From Sporosarcina cyprini (GTDB lineage Bacteria > Bacillota > Bacilli > Bacillales_A > Planococcaceae), in contig NZ_JAKMHX010000022.1 in the NCBI RefSeq assembly GCF_022048975.1, positions 83,721-147,720 on the forward strand: 64,000 nucleotides of DNA, read 5' to 3'. Positions 34,047 through 43,145 of this stretch are shown in pieces (positions within the stretch are counted from its first letter, which is position 1; the number at the start of each line of letters is the position of its first letter). Below the pieces are notes generated by a model. That model worked only from the letters and a program-made list of their open reading frames with translations. It was not told the DNA's origin and made no database searches. Position numbers and translations under genes: made by a program.

Positions 34047-36233
34047 TTAGTGGAACAGCCCGGATTCTCTCGATTTCCGCAGCAATTGATGCGTCTTCCG
34101 ATTCACCATCTCCTTCAAGAAGTAGCCGACGATAAAGATAGCCACGCCTGTTATAAGCAAGAAGGTAAAATCGGTCATCACCCGTCTCCATACAATCCCG
34201 CCGACCGCTTCCCGCATTAGGTCGATGGCATATGTGAAGGGCAGTCCCGGATTGATCCATTGAAAGAATTCCGGCAGCAGCATGACGGGATACGTGCCGC
34301 CCGAGCCGGCAATTTGAAGGACGAGCAAAATGATGGCAAGCGCCTTCCCGACATCGCCGAATAACGTGACGAGCGTGTATACGAGCGTCATGAAAATGAC
34401 ACTGATAAAGAGGCCGAAGACAATGAACCATGCCGGGTTATTCGCTTTTACACCTAACAGCGTCAGGTCCCCAACGGTGACAATTATCGTTTGAAGAAAC
34501 CCGATCGTCAGGAAGGTCATCAACTTGCCGACATAGACTTGGCGTGCACTCATTTCCTCATGATTTTCCGCATCCGTCGATAAGAGGGAAATCAATAATA
34601 GGCAGCCGACCCAGATGGACAGCACCGTATAAAACGGCGTCATCCCGGTGCCGTAGTTTTTGATTGGGAACAATTTATTCTCATTCAACACGATGGGCTC
34701 TTCGAAAAAGCTCCGTTCTGCCTGTGGGTCATTTTGCAGCAGCTGAATGATTTCATTAATATCCGTTTCGCCTTTTACTTCCCTGATCCTGTTCGCTAAG
34801 CTTTTCACCTTTTCCGAGACATAAGGATATTCCGCCATCACTTGATCGAGCATGCCCTGTCCGTCCTCCAGATGAGTAGATGTGCTGGCTAGGACGCGTT
34901 CCACTTCCGGAATCGTTGTTTGGATTTCAATGAGCATGGACCGTCCTTGCTGCAATGTGGCTTTCGCCCGTTTCACTTCGCTTCGAACGGTCGGTTCGAT
35001 CGTCTGCTCATATTCGGCAATGAACTGATCGAGACGAACGGAAACACGGCCTGAGATGTCTTGCAGGTCAGCAAGCGTTTGTTTCAACTGCTGCTCCTTG
35101 CCTTCCACGAGCCCATTCAATGCGCGTGCATTCGTTTGCGCTTCTGTCATGAGGGCTATGATTTCCCCCGTCCGGTCAATGGCATCCTGCAATCGTTTAT
35201 CGCGTTCGGGATTTGCCGGGACGGCATCCCCTTCCTCTGCAGCCGCCCTATCACGGAGCCATACAAGATCCGCCTGAATGGCTTCCACTTTCCCAATGGC
35301 ATTTGTCATCCGGGTGTCCACTCGTTCTTTTACTTGGTCCAATTCCGTAAAATCGATTTGGACATCCCCTACTTTCGTCAAAAAATCATTTGTTTCTTTC
35401 GATATTCGAGATGCTGTATTTAAATCTCGTTGAATAGTCGGGGCCATTTCGTTAAGTCTGGCTTCTGCTTGATTTAAAAAGCCGAGCGTCCGGTCGATGG
35501 TGCCTAGCCCTTCTGAAACTGTCTGCTTCGCGGCCGGCATTTTGTTTTGCGCCTGGCGAATCAACTGCCGAGCCGACTTGGCATCATTCCGCGTGCCGAC
35601 CAGCGTTTCATGAATTTCCGGCAGCTTTTGCTCGACATCAAAAATATATTGTTCAAATCGCTCAATGTCCGGCAAGTCTTTCTGAATTTCGACTCCCAGT
35701 TGATTGAACAAGTCGAAGATGACTTCGTCTACAGTGGCAATAAACTGGCTGCTCACCTTCTCCACAATAACGCTGGCCCCTTTTTCTGTAATCTTCGGGG
35801 CAATGGAGTTCAATTTCTCGTTCACGTAATAATCAATTTGGGATTTCTCCGGCTCACCGGAAATAACCGTTCCGAGACGCTCCGAAAAATTTTCTGGTAT
35901 GATCAAAACTGCAAAATAATCGCCGTATTCAATACCGTCCATTGCCTGCTCACGGGTTGTGAAGTTCCAGTCCATATCCCGATTATGCTTCAAATTGTCG
36001 ACAAGCTGTCCGCCCACATCAATCGGTTCATCCCGTATGGTCGCCCCTTTGTCTTCATTGACAACCGCTACCGGCAACTGGTCCGTATTCGCATACGGAT
36101 CCCACGAAGCATAAATATTCAGCCAGGCATATAAAGAAGGGAGAATGATCAATCCCCCAATAATGACTGCAGCCACCCAGTTGCGGCTCAAATTTTTCAA
36201 ATCAGCCATATAAATGGACCAGCTTTTCCGCAC
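34047..36233 (-). CDS. yhgE: YhgE/Pip family membrane protein
   Basis: 728 residues. One N-terminal helix (AAVIIGGLIILPSLYAWLNI) leads to an extracytoplasmic domain starting with the family block YANTDQLPVAVVNEDKGA and a long coiled-coil centre (about residues 200-480); five C-terminal helices of ABC-2 type end at the basic tail RKTHQLLRKSRESG. Lactococcal Pip is a phage receptor and Streptococcus/Bacillus YhgE relatives act in ESX-type secretion or export. The start is GTG at 36233 (MRKSWSIY), with GGGAGGGC upstream. ESX genes are not in the window. Confidence 0.9.
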   Translation of the reverse strand: MRKSWSIYMADLKNLSRNWVAAVIIGGLIILPSLYAWLNIYASWDPYANTDQLPVAVVNEDKGATIRDEPIDVGGQLVDNLKHNRDMDWNFTTREQAMDGIEYGDYFAVLIIPENFSERLGTVISGEPEKSQIDYYVNEKLNSIAPKITEKGASVIVEKVSSQFIATVDEVIFDLFNQLGVEIQKDLPDIERFEQYIFDVEQKLPEIHETLVGTRNDAKSARQLIRQAQNKMPAAKQTVSEGLGTIDRTLGFLNQAEARLNEMAPTIQRDLNTASRISKETNDFLTKVGDVQIDFTELDQVKERVDTRMTNAIGKVEAIQADLVWLRDRAAAEEGDAVPANPERDKRLQDAIDRTGEIIALMTEAQTNARALNGLVEGKEQQLKQTLADLQDISGRVSVRLDQFIAEYEQTIEPTVRSEVKRAKATLQQGRSMLIEIQTTIPEVERVLASTSTHLEDGQGMLDQVMAEYPYVSEKVKSLANRIREVKGETDINEIIQLLQNDPQAERSFFEEPIVLNENKLFPIKNYGTGMTPFYTVLSIWVGCLLLISLLSTDAENHEEMSARQVYVGKLMTFLTIGFLQTIIVTVGDLTLLGVKANNPAWFIVFGLFISVIFMTLVYTLVTLFGDVGKALAIILLVLQIAGSGGTYPVMLLPEFFQWINPGLPFTYAIDLMREAVGGIVWRRVMTDFTFLLITGVAIFIVGYFLKEMVNRKTHQLLRKSRESGLFH

Positions 36234-36360
36234 ATTGCCGCCCTCCCCGTTTCCACATTTCGCCCAAAGTATACCCTTCCCCTCGGCTGCCGAATCATGG
36301 CACAGTTCCATGACTTCAATTTGTATGGTACAATCGTCTAGTTGAATAAATAATTGAAAG

Positions 36361-36508
36361 AGTCATAGAAACCTATGTGAATGGGGAATCCGGTTAAAAT
36401 CCGGAACTGTTTCCGCAACTGTAAGTGTGGACGAAGTGAGAATATGCCACTGTTCGTAAAGAATGGGAAGGCTCTCACCGAGAATGAAGCACAAGTCAGG
36501 ATACCCGC
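36361..36508 (+). ncRNA. Cobalamin riboswitch
   Basis: Carries the conserved B12 aptamer elements in order: GGGAATCCGGTTAAAATCCGG, CCGCAACTGTAAG, GACGAAGTGAGAATATGCCACTG, GGGAAGGC and the terminal B12 box AAGTCAGGATACCCGC. It precedes the PduO-like and btuF genes and should turn them off when adenosylcobalamin is plentiful. A terminator hairpin 90 nt downstream is the expression platform. Confidence 0.95.
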
Positions 36509-36596
36509 TTTTTCAATGTGTATTTTGCTCCTTCGGAAAAAAGGGAAGATACGACATATTGGATTAGTAGGCATTTGTTGCTATAGATCTGTTTGT

Positions 36597-36625
36597 CGCC
36601 ACCCATCTCCTTGGGTGGTTTTTTT
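36597..36625 (+). terminator. Riboswitch-controlled terminator
   Basis: GCCACCCA, loop, TGGGTGG and T7, between the B12 aptamer and the first gene of the operon. It is the expected off-state structure. Confidence 0.85.
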
Positions 36626-36680
36626 CATTGGCGCCAGAAGCGGAATACATCATTTATTCGAAAGAAAAGGAGGAGATATT

Positions 36681-37226
36681 TTGAAACAGGACAAACGGTA
36701 CATCTGTTACCCGTTCATGCGGGAATCGGCTTCGACTGTCGATTTTGAAATCCGCACCGATTCATTGACGACGAGGATCGGCGAAGCGCTGGCACTGACG
36801 GAAGATGTGGAGAAAGTCCATGCAGATCTTCGGTATCTACAGCCGCTCGCCTACCATTTGAATGGATCCGTGCGCGGAAAACTGGCGGTTACGGATGAGG
36901 ATGTAAAGCGTCTGAGCGATCTGTATGATTCCTATGTGGAAGAAGTCGGGGAGTTGATCGAGCAGTTCGTTTTGCCGCAAGGGTCGCATGCCGCTTGTGT
37001 GCTGCATGTCTGCCGAAGTGAAGCGAAGAAATCGGTCCGTGCATTACACAAGGTTTCATTGGAACGCGAAGTGCCGGACATTTTATTCGACTATGCGAAT
37101 TTGCTGGCAAACGTCTTATTTGTAATGGCCGTCTATACGAACAAAGTGAGCGGCGTGGAAGAAATTCCTTTCATCAGCAAGTCGTATCCCGTTCGGAAGA
37201 TGAAAAAACAAGTGGAGGTCAATTGA
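36681..37226 (+). CDS. Divergent PduO-like cob(I)alamin adenosyltransferase family protein
   Basis: 181 residues, mostly helical. GSHAACVLHVCRSEAKKSVRAL is recognisably the PduO/MMAB signature (GSRxAAxLHxARTxxRRAER), but the RR and ER pairs are replaced by KK and VR. The N-terminal ATP-binding TKTGDxGxT motif of active enzymes is absent. It starts with TTG at 36681, supported by AAAGGAGG eight bases upstream. It follows the B12 riboswitch and precedes btuF by one base. It may be a degenerate adenosyltransferase or a B12-handling protein rather than an active enzyme. Confidence 0.75.
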   Translation: MKQDKRYICYPFMRESASTVDFEIRTDSLTTRIGEALALTEDVEKVHADLRYLQPLAYHLNGSVRGKLAVTDEDVKRLSDLYDSYVEEVGELIEQFVLPQGSHAACVLHVCRSEAKKSVRALHKVSLEREVPDILFDYANLLANVLFVMAVYTNKVSGVEEIPFISKSYPVRKMKKQVEVN

Positions 37227-37227
37227 G

Positions 37228-38184
37228 ATGAATAAACGGATTTGGTTGAATGGGCTTCTTGCCCTTCTTATTGTTTTCATGCTTGGTGCATGTGGAAGCG
37301 ACAAGAAGAAAGAGGGAGCAGAAGCTGCAAAGACGGAAACACCGCAAGAGGAAGTCACTTCCTACACAGTAACAGATGATCGAGGAAAAGAAATCACGTT
37401 TGAAAAAACACCGGAGAGCATCGTTTCCCTGCAGCCAAGCAACACAGAAATTCTTTTCGCATTAGGCGTTGGCGACCAAATTATTGGGGCTACGGATTAT
37501 GATACATATCCGAAGGAAGCTTTGGACATCGAACGGGTTTCCGATTCAGTCAAATTTAATGGCGAACGGATCATTGAAATGAATCCCGATGTTGTCATCG
37601 CTTATTCGACAGGCGGAGAAGTAGAAGGACTCGGCACATTGGAAGAAGCCGGCATTCCGGTATTTGTCATTCAATCTGCAAGCTCTTTTGATGACGTGTA
37701 CGGCGATATATCACAAATTGCGGATGTGTTGAACCTTCAAGAAAAGGGAGATTCCGTTATCGCGGACATCAAATCTAAGATCAACTCGGTTACAGAGCAG
37801 CTGGGCGATTTAGACGATCCGAAACAGATGTATTTTGAAATCAGCCCCGCTCCGGATATTTACACAACCGGCAAAGGCACATTCCAGCAAGAAATCTTTA
37901 ATCATGCAAACGTGACAAATGTTTTCGGCGAACAAGAAGGATGGATCAAAGTATCCGAAGAAGATATCCTTACCAAACAGCCCGATGTCATTGTCACGAC
38001 CGTGTCGTATATTCCGGACCCTGTCAACGAAATCAAAAGCCGTGAAGGATGGGATACATTACAAGCGGTAAAAGAAGACCGCGTCATCCAATTGGACAGC
38101 GATATGATGTCAAGACCAGGACCACGCATCGGAGAAGCAGTTGAGCTGCTAGCAAAAGCAATCTATCCTGAGAAATTCAAATAA
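37228..38184 (+). CDS. btuF: Cobalamin-type ABC transporter substrate-binding lipoprotein
   Basis: 318 residues. Lipobox MLGAC near residue 22, a charged linker and a type III periplasmic-binding fold: ITFEKTPESIVSLQPSNTEILFALG, then GATDYDTYP, and a C-terminal lobe ending MSRPGPRIGEAVELLAKAIYPEKF, typical of BtuF. The B12 riboswitch and PduO-like neighbour make cobalamin the likely ligand, though siderophore binders share this fold. No btuC or btuD follows, so the permease and ATPase must be encoded elsewhere. Confidence 0.9.
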   Translation: MNKRIWLNGLLALLIVFMLGACGSDKKKEGAEAAKTETPQEEVTSYTVTDDRGKEITFEKTPESIVSLQPSNTEILFALGVGDQIIGATDYDTYPKEALDIERVSDSVKFNGERIIEMNPDVVIAYSTGGEVEGLGTLEEAGIPVFVIQSASSFDDVYGDISQIADVLNLQEKGDSVIADIKSKINSVTEQLGDLDDPKQMYFEISPAPDIYTTGKGTFQQEIFNHANVTNVFGEQEGWIKVSEEDILTKQPDVIVTTVSYIPDPVNEIKSREGWDTLQAVKEDRVIQLDSDMMSRPGPRIGEAVELLAKAIYPEKFK

Positions 38185-38191
38185 AACGGAC

Positions 38192-38224
38192 AAGCCAGGC
38201 GCGAGTGAGGGCCTGGCTTTCTTA
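38192..38224 (+). terminator. Terminator of the B12 operon
   Basis: AAGCCAGGC / GCCTGGCTTT stem-loop followed by CTT, eight bases after the btuF stop. Confidence 0.85.
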
Positions 38225-38233
38225 TGGGCTTAA

Positions 38234-39019
38234 TTAGAAAAAATCGTACAACCCATCCGCGAAGTAAACATACTCTTCCTTGCTGATGCGAGACCCATAC
38301 CCCTCAAAGAAAAACTCCCGATCCTCTGCTTTTTCAAACATCCCTGGTTTCGGCCGGATCGCAAGCGCCACATCATACCGGGGATCGCCAAATCCTCCTC
38401 CACTCCAATCGATCAATCCGGTCACTTTACCGTTTGCAACAAGTACATTGTCGACGGTGCAGTCGCCATGAATTAATGTCTGTTCCACCTCTTGTGGCCT
38501 GGATGTCATTAACCGTTCCAGCAACTCAGCCGTGCCATCGACTTGATAATGCTGCACGTTAAACTGAGCTGTTTCAAGCTGCCGGTCCAACCAGTCCCCT
38601 TCTTCTTTAAGCCCCCGCGGACATGGAGCTGAATGCAAACGCGCGAGCAGCTGGCCGAACTGAAACAACAAGGAACGGCGCTGCATGTCATCCGTTTCCC
38701 GCGAGAGCGCTGAGCGGATCGGTTCTCCCTCCAACACTTCTAGTACGAGCCATTGCCCGCCGGGTGTCGTCGTGCTTCCAAAGACTATAGGCACAGGCAG
38801 CCCCGAACCCATTAAGTTTCGCAGCACATACTCCTCCCGCACGAGCCACGACTGAAACAGCTCCTCTTTTGCCCGCTTTATAATATATGGACCTTTCTCT
38901 CCATCGACAATCCCTACATCGGAAGTATGTCCTTGTTTCGGAAACCGAATGTCGTGAATGGCACCTGTTATGTAAATCAATTCTTGTGGTATCTCCTCTA
39001 TGGTTAACGGCGTTGTCAT
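38234..39019 (-). CDS. Aminoglycoside phosphotransferase (APH) family kinase
   Basis: 261 residues with the APH kinase-like fold. The catalytic loop is TLIHGDCTVDNVLV and the metal-binding DFG equivalent is LIDWSGGGFGDPRYDVAL; a nucleotide-binding Lys lies in YIIKRAKEE. Such enzymes phosphorylate antibiotics or small metabolites; the sequence does not reveal which. GGGAGG lies before the ATG. Its promoter must be close to, or within, phased array 3, since that array begins about 60 bp upstream of the start. Confidence 0.85.
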   Translation of the reverse strand: MTTPLTIEEIPQELIYITGAIHDIRFPKQGHTSDVGIVDGEKGPYIIKRAKEELFQSWLVREEYVLRNLMGSGLPVPIVFGSTTTPGGQWLVLEVLEGEPIRSALSRETDDMQRRSLLFQFGQLLARLHSAPCPRGLKEEGDWLDRQLETAQFNVQHYQVDGTAELLERLMTSRPQEVEQTLIHGDCTVDNVLVANGKVTGLIDWSGGGFGDPRYDVALAIRPKPGMFEKAEDREFFFEGYGSRISKEEYVYFADGLYDFF

Positions 39020-39078
39020 GCAAGTCCTCCCACTGGCTGTTTTGACATTGTTTTTTGGGTATTTGTTTTGGTTTACTG

Positions 39079-39388
39079 GCGTTCGGAGCCGAGGGTTCTG
39101 GCGTTCATTTCATTTTTCTGGCGTTCGGACCACGATTCTGGCGTTCATTTTGTTTTTCTTGCGTTCGAACCACGATTCTGGCGTTCATTTCGTTTTTCTG
39201 GCGTTCAAACCACGATTCTGGCGTTCATTTCGTTTTTCTGGCGTTCAAACCACGATTCTGGCGTTCATTTCGTTTTTCTGGCGTTCAAACCACGATTCTG
39301 GCGTTCATTTCATTTTTCTGGCGTTCGGACCGGGATTCTGACGTTCATTTTGTTTTTCTGGCGTTCGAACCGGGGTTTCGAGCGTTCA
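39079..39388 (-). repeat. Phased repeat array 3, core GAACGCCA (minus strand), spacing 20 bp
   Basis: On the plus strand GCGTTC (once ACGTTC) begins at 39079, 39101, then every 20 bp from 39101 to 39361 without exception, and finally at 39382: sixteen units. Most are preceded by TCTG, so the minus-strand core is GAACGCCAGA, sharing GAACGCCA with array 2. Spacers alternate between a T-rich type (ATTTCGTTTTTCTG) and an ACCACGATTCTG type, again a 40-bp superperiod. It lies between divergently transcribed genes. Frames here are open only because the repeat contains no stop codon. Confidence 0.92.
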
Positions 39389-39592
39389 ACCCGACATACC
39401 GATTCCTTTCAAGCCGCCCGCTATCCCTTGGTTTATGTGAAGCAAGTCCTTTTATGGGCCTCTCTCTTCTTCTCTATGCACCTTTCTTTTTCCTTCTAGG
39501 TGCTACAACCAGCTGACAAGGGACCGTTAAATTCAGTACTGCCGAAATTCACTTGGACATACACTTGCCATAGGAATAGGAGGAGGTGCTGT

Positions 39593-40321
39593 ATGGCATC
39601 ATTGCCGATCGTCAGTATTTTCATCTCGTCATTTTGTACATTGCTCGGAGCCCTGCCGACCTTATTTATTGCCAACCTATCGCACGGAAAAAAAGACAAC
39701 CTGCTTGCGTTTACGGCTGGTGTCATGGTCGCCGCCTCTACTTATAGCCTCATTCCTTCTGCTCTCAAGCTTTCCAATATGACGGTGCTTTGTGTAGGCA
39801 TTCTATTAGGGGCACTCGTTTTGACTTTGCTTGAACAAACCCTTCCGCACAGCGACTTGGAGCATTCCGACACGATGCCGGCGGGGGCGTTTCTGCTGTT
39901 CATCACGATGGCGCTGCATAATGTACCGGAAGGGCTGTCTGTCGGTGTCAGCTTTGCCAGTCAGGTGGACGACTTGGGACCATTGGTGGCTTTGGCGATT
40001 GGCTTGCAGAATATTCCTGAGGGCTTCTTGCTCGCGCTCTTTCTCATTACACAAGGGACTGGCCGGTGGAAGGCTTTCGGCTATACGTTTTTAGCAGGGT
40101 TTACCGAATTCGCTTCCGCATGGGCCGGCCTGCTTTTCGGGGGACAGCTTTTTGTGATTGTGCCGTATGGACTGGCTTTTGCTGCTGGTGCCATGCTGTT
40201 CATTGTCTATAAAGAATTGATTCCCGAGAGCCACGGGCATGGCCATGAACGTTCTGCGACCTTCTCCTTCATTCTCGGTTTGCTGATGATGGTTATTTTG
40301 ACGGGTTATCTTGGTGAATAA
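39593..40321 (+). CDS. ZIP family divalent metal transporter
   Basis: 242 residues with eight predicted membrane helices. The metal-site helices are ALHNVPEGLSVGVSFA and GLQNIPEGFLLALFL, the HNxPEG motifs that place it in the ZIP (ZupT/GufA-like) family of zinc, manganese or iron importers. A His cluster (ESHGHGHERS) lies near the C-terminus in a loop. AGGAGGAGGTG precedes the ATG at 39593. The region before it is array 3 followed by about 200 bp with no clear operator. Confidence 0.9.
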   Translation: MASLPIVSIFISSFCTLLGALPTLFIANLSHGKKDNLLAFTAGVMVAASTYSLIPSALKLSNMTVLCVGILLGALVLTLLEQTLPHSDLEHSDTMPAGAFLLFITMALHNVPEGLSVGVSFASQVDDLGPLVALAIGLQNIPEGFLLALFLITQGTGRWKAFGYTFLAGFTEFASAWAGLLFGGQLFVIVPYGLAFAAGAMLFIVYKELIPESHGHGHERSATFSFILGLLMMVILTGYLGE

Positions 40322-40327
40322 AAGAAA

Positions 40328-40360
40328 AAGGACCTTCTCCTATCCACGGGAAGGTCCTTG
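40328..40360. terminator. Hairpin between the ZIP gene and a convergent small gene
   Basis: AAGGACCTTC / GAAGGTCCTT, 10-bp stem. The T tract (TTTTTCTTT) is on the minus strand, so it best serves the small minus-strand gene. Confidence 0.82.
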
Positions 40361-40363
40361 CAT

Positions 40364-40534
40364 TTACTGGTCATTTGAATATTGTTGATGGCGTTTTACT
40401 TCGTCCTGTGCTTCTTTACGGATCTCGTCAACGCGCTGCTCCGCCTTTCTAGCCGCATTATTCGCAACGGAGGAAGAATCTCCTTGATTGACAGTCGGAT
40501 TGTGATCTTTATCTCCTGCATAGCTTTTTGACAA
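40364..40534 (-). CDS. Small hydrophilic protein, unknown function
   Basis: 56 residues starting with TTG: begins MSKSYAGDKDHNPTVNQG and ends VKRHQQYSNDQ. It is charged, with a helical second half (ARKAEQRVDEIRKEAQDEV). AAGGAG lies eight bases before the TTG, and its own terminator follows. Composition is like that of small spore or stress proteins, but I recognise no family. Confidence 0.6.
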   Translation of the reverse strand: MSKSYAGDKDHNPTVNQGDSSSVANNAARKAEQRVDEIRKEAQDEVKRHQQYSNDQ

Positions 40535-40694
40535 TCCAATCACTCCTTGTCTCGTTTCCCACTAGCATTCCCGATTGGGCTGATTTGAAACATAAGACCG
40601 GGAATTTTAAAATTAAAATATAGGTGCTTCTCCTCTTATAAAAGTCTGCAGTTTACCGATATATTCGGTATCATCCTAATCTAGAGGTGTTATT

Positions 40695-43043
40695 GTGGAT
40701 CATTCAATCACTTCCATGTCGGACCATCATCATATTCCTTACCTTGTTGCGCTGTCTTATTTAATAGCGACGATGTCCGCATACGCCTCAATTGTCTTGG
40801 CCCGGCGTGTAACGTTCACCCGCCAATCAGCTAAGCGCATTTGGCTTATACTCGGAGCAGGAACGCTCGGAATTGGCATCTGGTCGATGCATTTCATCGC
40901 CATGCTCTCCTATCAATTCCCGGTCCCCGTCTATTACAACACTCTGCTTGTCGCTATCTCAGTGGTGATTGCGATTGTCGGGTGTTATTTCGGCTATTTC
41001 ATTATATCCGTAAATCATAAAAGCAAAATCCGTTTTTTTCTATCCGGGATTATTATGGGGTCTGGCATTGCATCCATGCATTACGTCGGCATGGCGGCAC
41101 TTGAAGCAGTCGCCATCGTCTACAATCCGGTTCTATTTGCGATTTCCATATTGATCGCCATTGCGGCTTCTTGGGTCGCCATCTGGATCGGCTTCCTCTC
41201 TCCTTATGCCCGCCGAGACATGTCATGGAAATTAAAGATCGTCTTTTCCCTCATTATGGCTGTCGCGATTACCGGCATGCATTATACCGGCATGGTAGCG
41301 GCGACATTTTCCAGCATGACAAATTCCGGTCCGTTTCCAGATGGTTTGGATACGACACGTCTTGCCTGGTTCGTGGCTGGCGTGACCCTGTTCATCTTTG
41401 CCCTATTTTTCGGTTCCATCATTTTGGATCGTCTCTGGCAGAAACGGGAACTCGTCCAAAATACGTTATTGGATTCCATCGCGGACGGCATTGTTATTAC
41501 GGATCAAACAGGGACTATTTTGCACGCCAACCCTTCATTCCGTCAATTAATGGGAGAGGTGGATTCTGGACAACGGTTCGAAAAACTGCAGCATTACCAT
41601 CCCGAATTAACAGAACAGATTATGAGTAATCAAAACTTTCACGTGGCGATCCATTCATTGATTCTAGAAGTGAAGCGACGACCGATTCAGGAAGAAGCCC
41701 TTCACCATTCCCTCTGGTTCCTGCGGGATATTACTGAACAGATCGAAAATGAAAAACAAATTAGTTATATGGCGTATCATGATTCGCTCACTAGGCTTCC
41801 TAACCGCTATAAGCTGGATGCAACGCTTGCCAGTTGGTTCGACACTAAGAAAACCATCGGCTGTATTTTTTTAAATGTCGACCGGATGAAATTCGCTAAC
41901 GACACACTTGGCCACCAAGCGGGAGATCAGCTTCTCCGCCAGATTGCCGGCCGGCTGGAAACGATCATTGCTGACAAAGGCTTTCTCGCCCGGGTCGGCG
42001 GAGATGAATTTGTCGTCCTGTTAGCGGATGGCCATGCGGCAGATTGTTACCACCTGGCAGAGGCTTGTGTATCTGCGATGAATGAACCCCTTTCCATTCA
42101 TGGTTCCCAGCTGGCCGTCTCCATCAGTGCTGGCACCTGCGTCTTTCCGGAAGACGCCGCCAATCCGAATGAATTGCTTCAATTTGCAGATTTGGCTATG
42201 TCCGAGTCTAAACGGAATGGGAAAAACCAAGTGACTGCCTTCACTTTGGAGCTAAACGACCAATATCGTAGAACGCTTCAGATCGAAGAGGCCTTATCCA
42301 TAGCGATCGACCAAGATGAACTTCATCTCGTATACCAGCCAAAAGTGGCAGTGGGGACAGGTAAAGTGAAAGGTGTCGAAGCGTTGTTACGATGGATTCA
42401 TCCGCAGCATGGCTTTATCTCGCCTGCCGAGTTCATTCCCATCGCGGAGGAGAAAGGGTTAATTCATAAAATCGGAGACTGGGTCTTGCGGGAAGCCTGC
42501 CTGCAATGGGGCAAGTGGCAGCGAGAATTGGAGGAGCCGCCGATGATGGCGGTAAACATTTCACCTCTCCAACTCGCAAGGGAGGACTTTCTGCCAGGTT
42601 TGCTAAGTATTTTAGAGGAAACGAAGATGGATCCGAGCTTTTTAGAATTGGAGTTGACGGAATCCGCCTCGCTTGGCCTGGCTGAAAAGACGAATGGCCG
42701 CCTTAGTCACTTGCATGATTTGGGCATCCAAATCTCACTTGACGACTTCGGCACCGGCTATTCCTCTTTTAGCAATTTAAAAGAACTGCCGATTGATGTG
42801 CTGAAAATCGACCGCTCCTTTTTGCATAATCTAATCGGCAATCCAGGACAGGAAGCCATCGTCCGTTCCATCATCCAGCTCGGCCATAACTTGAACTTGC
42901 AAGTGCTTATGGAAGGCGTGGAGGAGAAGGAACAAGCGGAATGGCTTGAAAAAGAGGGATGCAATCTTATTCAAGGCTATTATTTCGCCAAGCCGCAATC
43001 GGCTGCGGACCTCGGGAAGATGCTGCAAGGAAACGCCATATAA
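40695..43043 (+). CDS. MHYT-PAS-GGDEF-EAL membrane protein (cyclic-di-GMP synthesis/degradation)
   Basis: 782 residues. Seven N-terminal helices carry three MHYT motifs (MHFIAM about residue 65, MHYVGM 128, MHYTGM 196), a domain thought to sense oxygen, CO or NO through copper. A short PAS region follows, then GGDEF with an intact active site (ARVGGDEFVVLL, about 435) and EAL with intact EALLRW (about 562) plus DDFGTGYSSF. Both enzyme sites look competent. It resembles B. subtilis DgcW (YkoW). Translation starts at GTG 40695 after GAGGTG. Confidence 0.93.
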   Translation: MDHSITSMSDHHHIPYLVALSYLIATMSAYASIVLARRVTFTRQSAKRIWLILGAGTLGIGIWSMHFIAMLSYQFPVPVYYNTLLVAISVVIAIVGCYFGYFIISVNHKSKIRFFLSGIIMGSGIASMHYVGMAALEAVAIVYNPVLFAISILIAIAASWVAIWIGFLSPYARRDMSWKLKIVFSLIMAVAITGMHYTGMVAATFSSMTNSGPFPDGLDTTRLAWFVAGVTLFIFALFFGSIILDRLWQKRELVQNTLLDSIADGIVITDQTGTILHANPSFRQLMGEVDSGQRFEKLQHYHPELTEQIMSNQNFHVAIHSLILEVKRRPIQEEALHHSLWFLRDITEQIENEKQISYMAYHDSLTRLPNRYKLDATLASWFDTKKTIGCIFLNVDRMKFANDTLGHQAGDQLLRQIAGRLETIIADKGFLARVGGDEFVVLLADGHAADCYHLAEACVSAMNEPLSIHGSQLAVSISAGTCVFPEDAANPNELLQFADLAMSESKRNGKNQVTAFTLELNDQYRRTLQIEEALSIAIDQDELHLVYQPKVAVGTGKVKGVEALLRWIHPQHGFISPAEFIPIAEEKGLIHKIGDWVLREACLQWGKWQRELEEPPMMAVNISPLQLAREDFLPGLLSILEETKMDPSFLELELTESASLGLAEKTNGRLSHLHDLGIQISLDDFGTGYSSFSNLKELPIDVLKIDRSFLHNLIGNPGQEAIVRSIIQLGHNLNLQVLMEGVEEKEQAEWLEKEGCNLIQGYYFAKPQSAADLGKMLQGNAI

Positions 43044-43077
43044 ACCCGGAATGCGTCATGCGCATTCGGGTTTTTTC
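43043..43077 (+). terminator. Terminator of the cyclic-di-GMP gene
   Basis: AACCCGGAATGCG / CGCATTCGGGTT stem followed by T6. Confidence 0.9.
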
Positions 43078-43145
43078 TATTATTTTTTGAATCTGCGGTG
43101 AGCAGCATGCTACAGTGTGAATAGTAAAAGAACATGGGAGGATTT

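Noticed and set aside
29791..39388. Arrays considered as CRISPR arrays
   Set aside because: The conserved core is only about 8-10 bp, the unit 20-21 bp, spacers recur, and no cas gene is in the window.
39000..39516. Long open frames in all three forward frames with repeated FWRSF and SGVRTTILAFI-type peptides
   Set aside because: The 20-bp repeat has no stop codon in any frame and 60 bp repeats in each frame, so open frames are automatic. No ribosome binding site; conservation follows the DNA period rather than codons.
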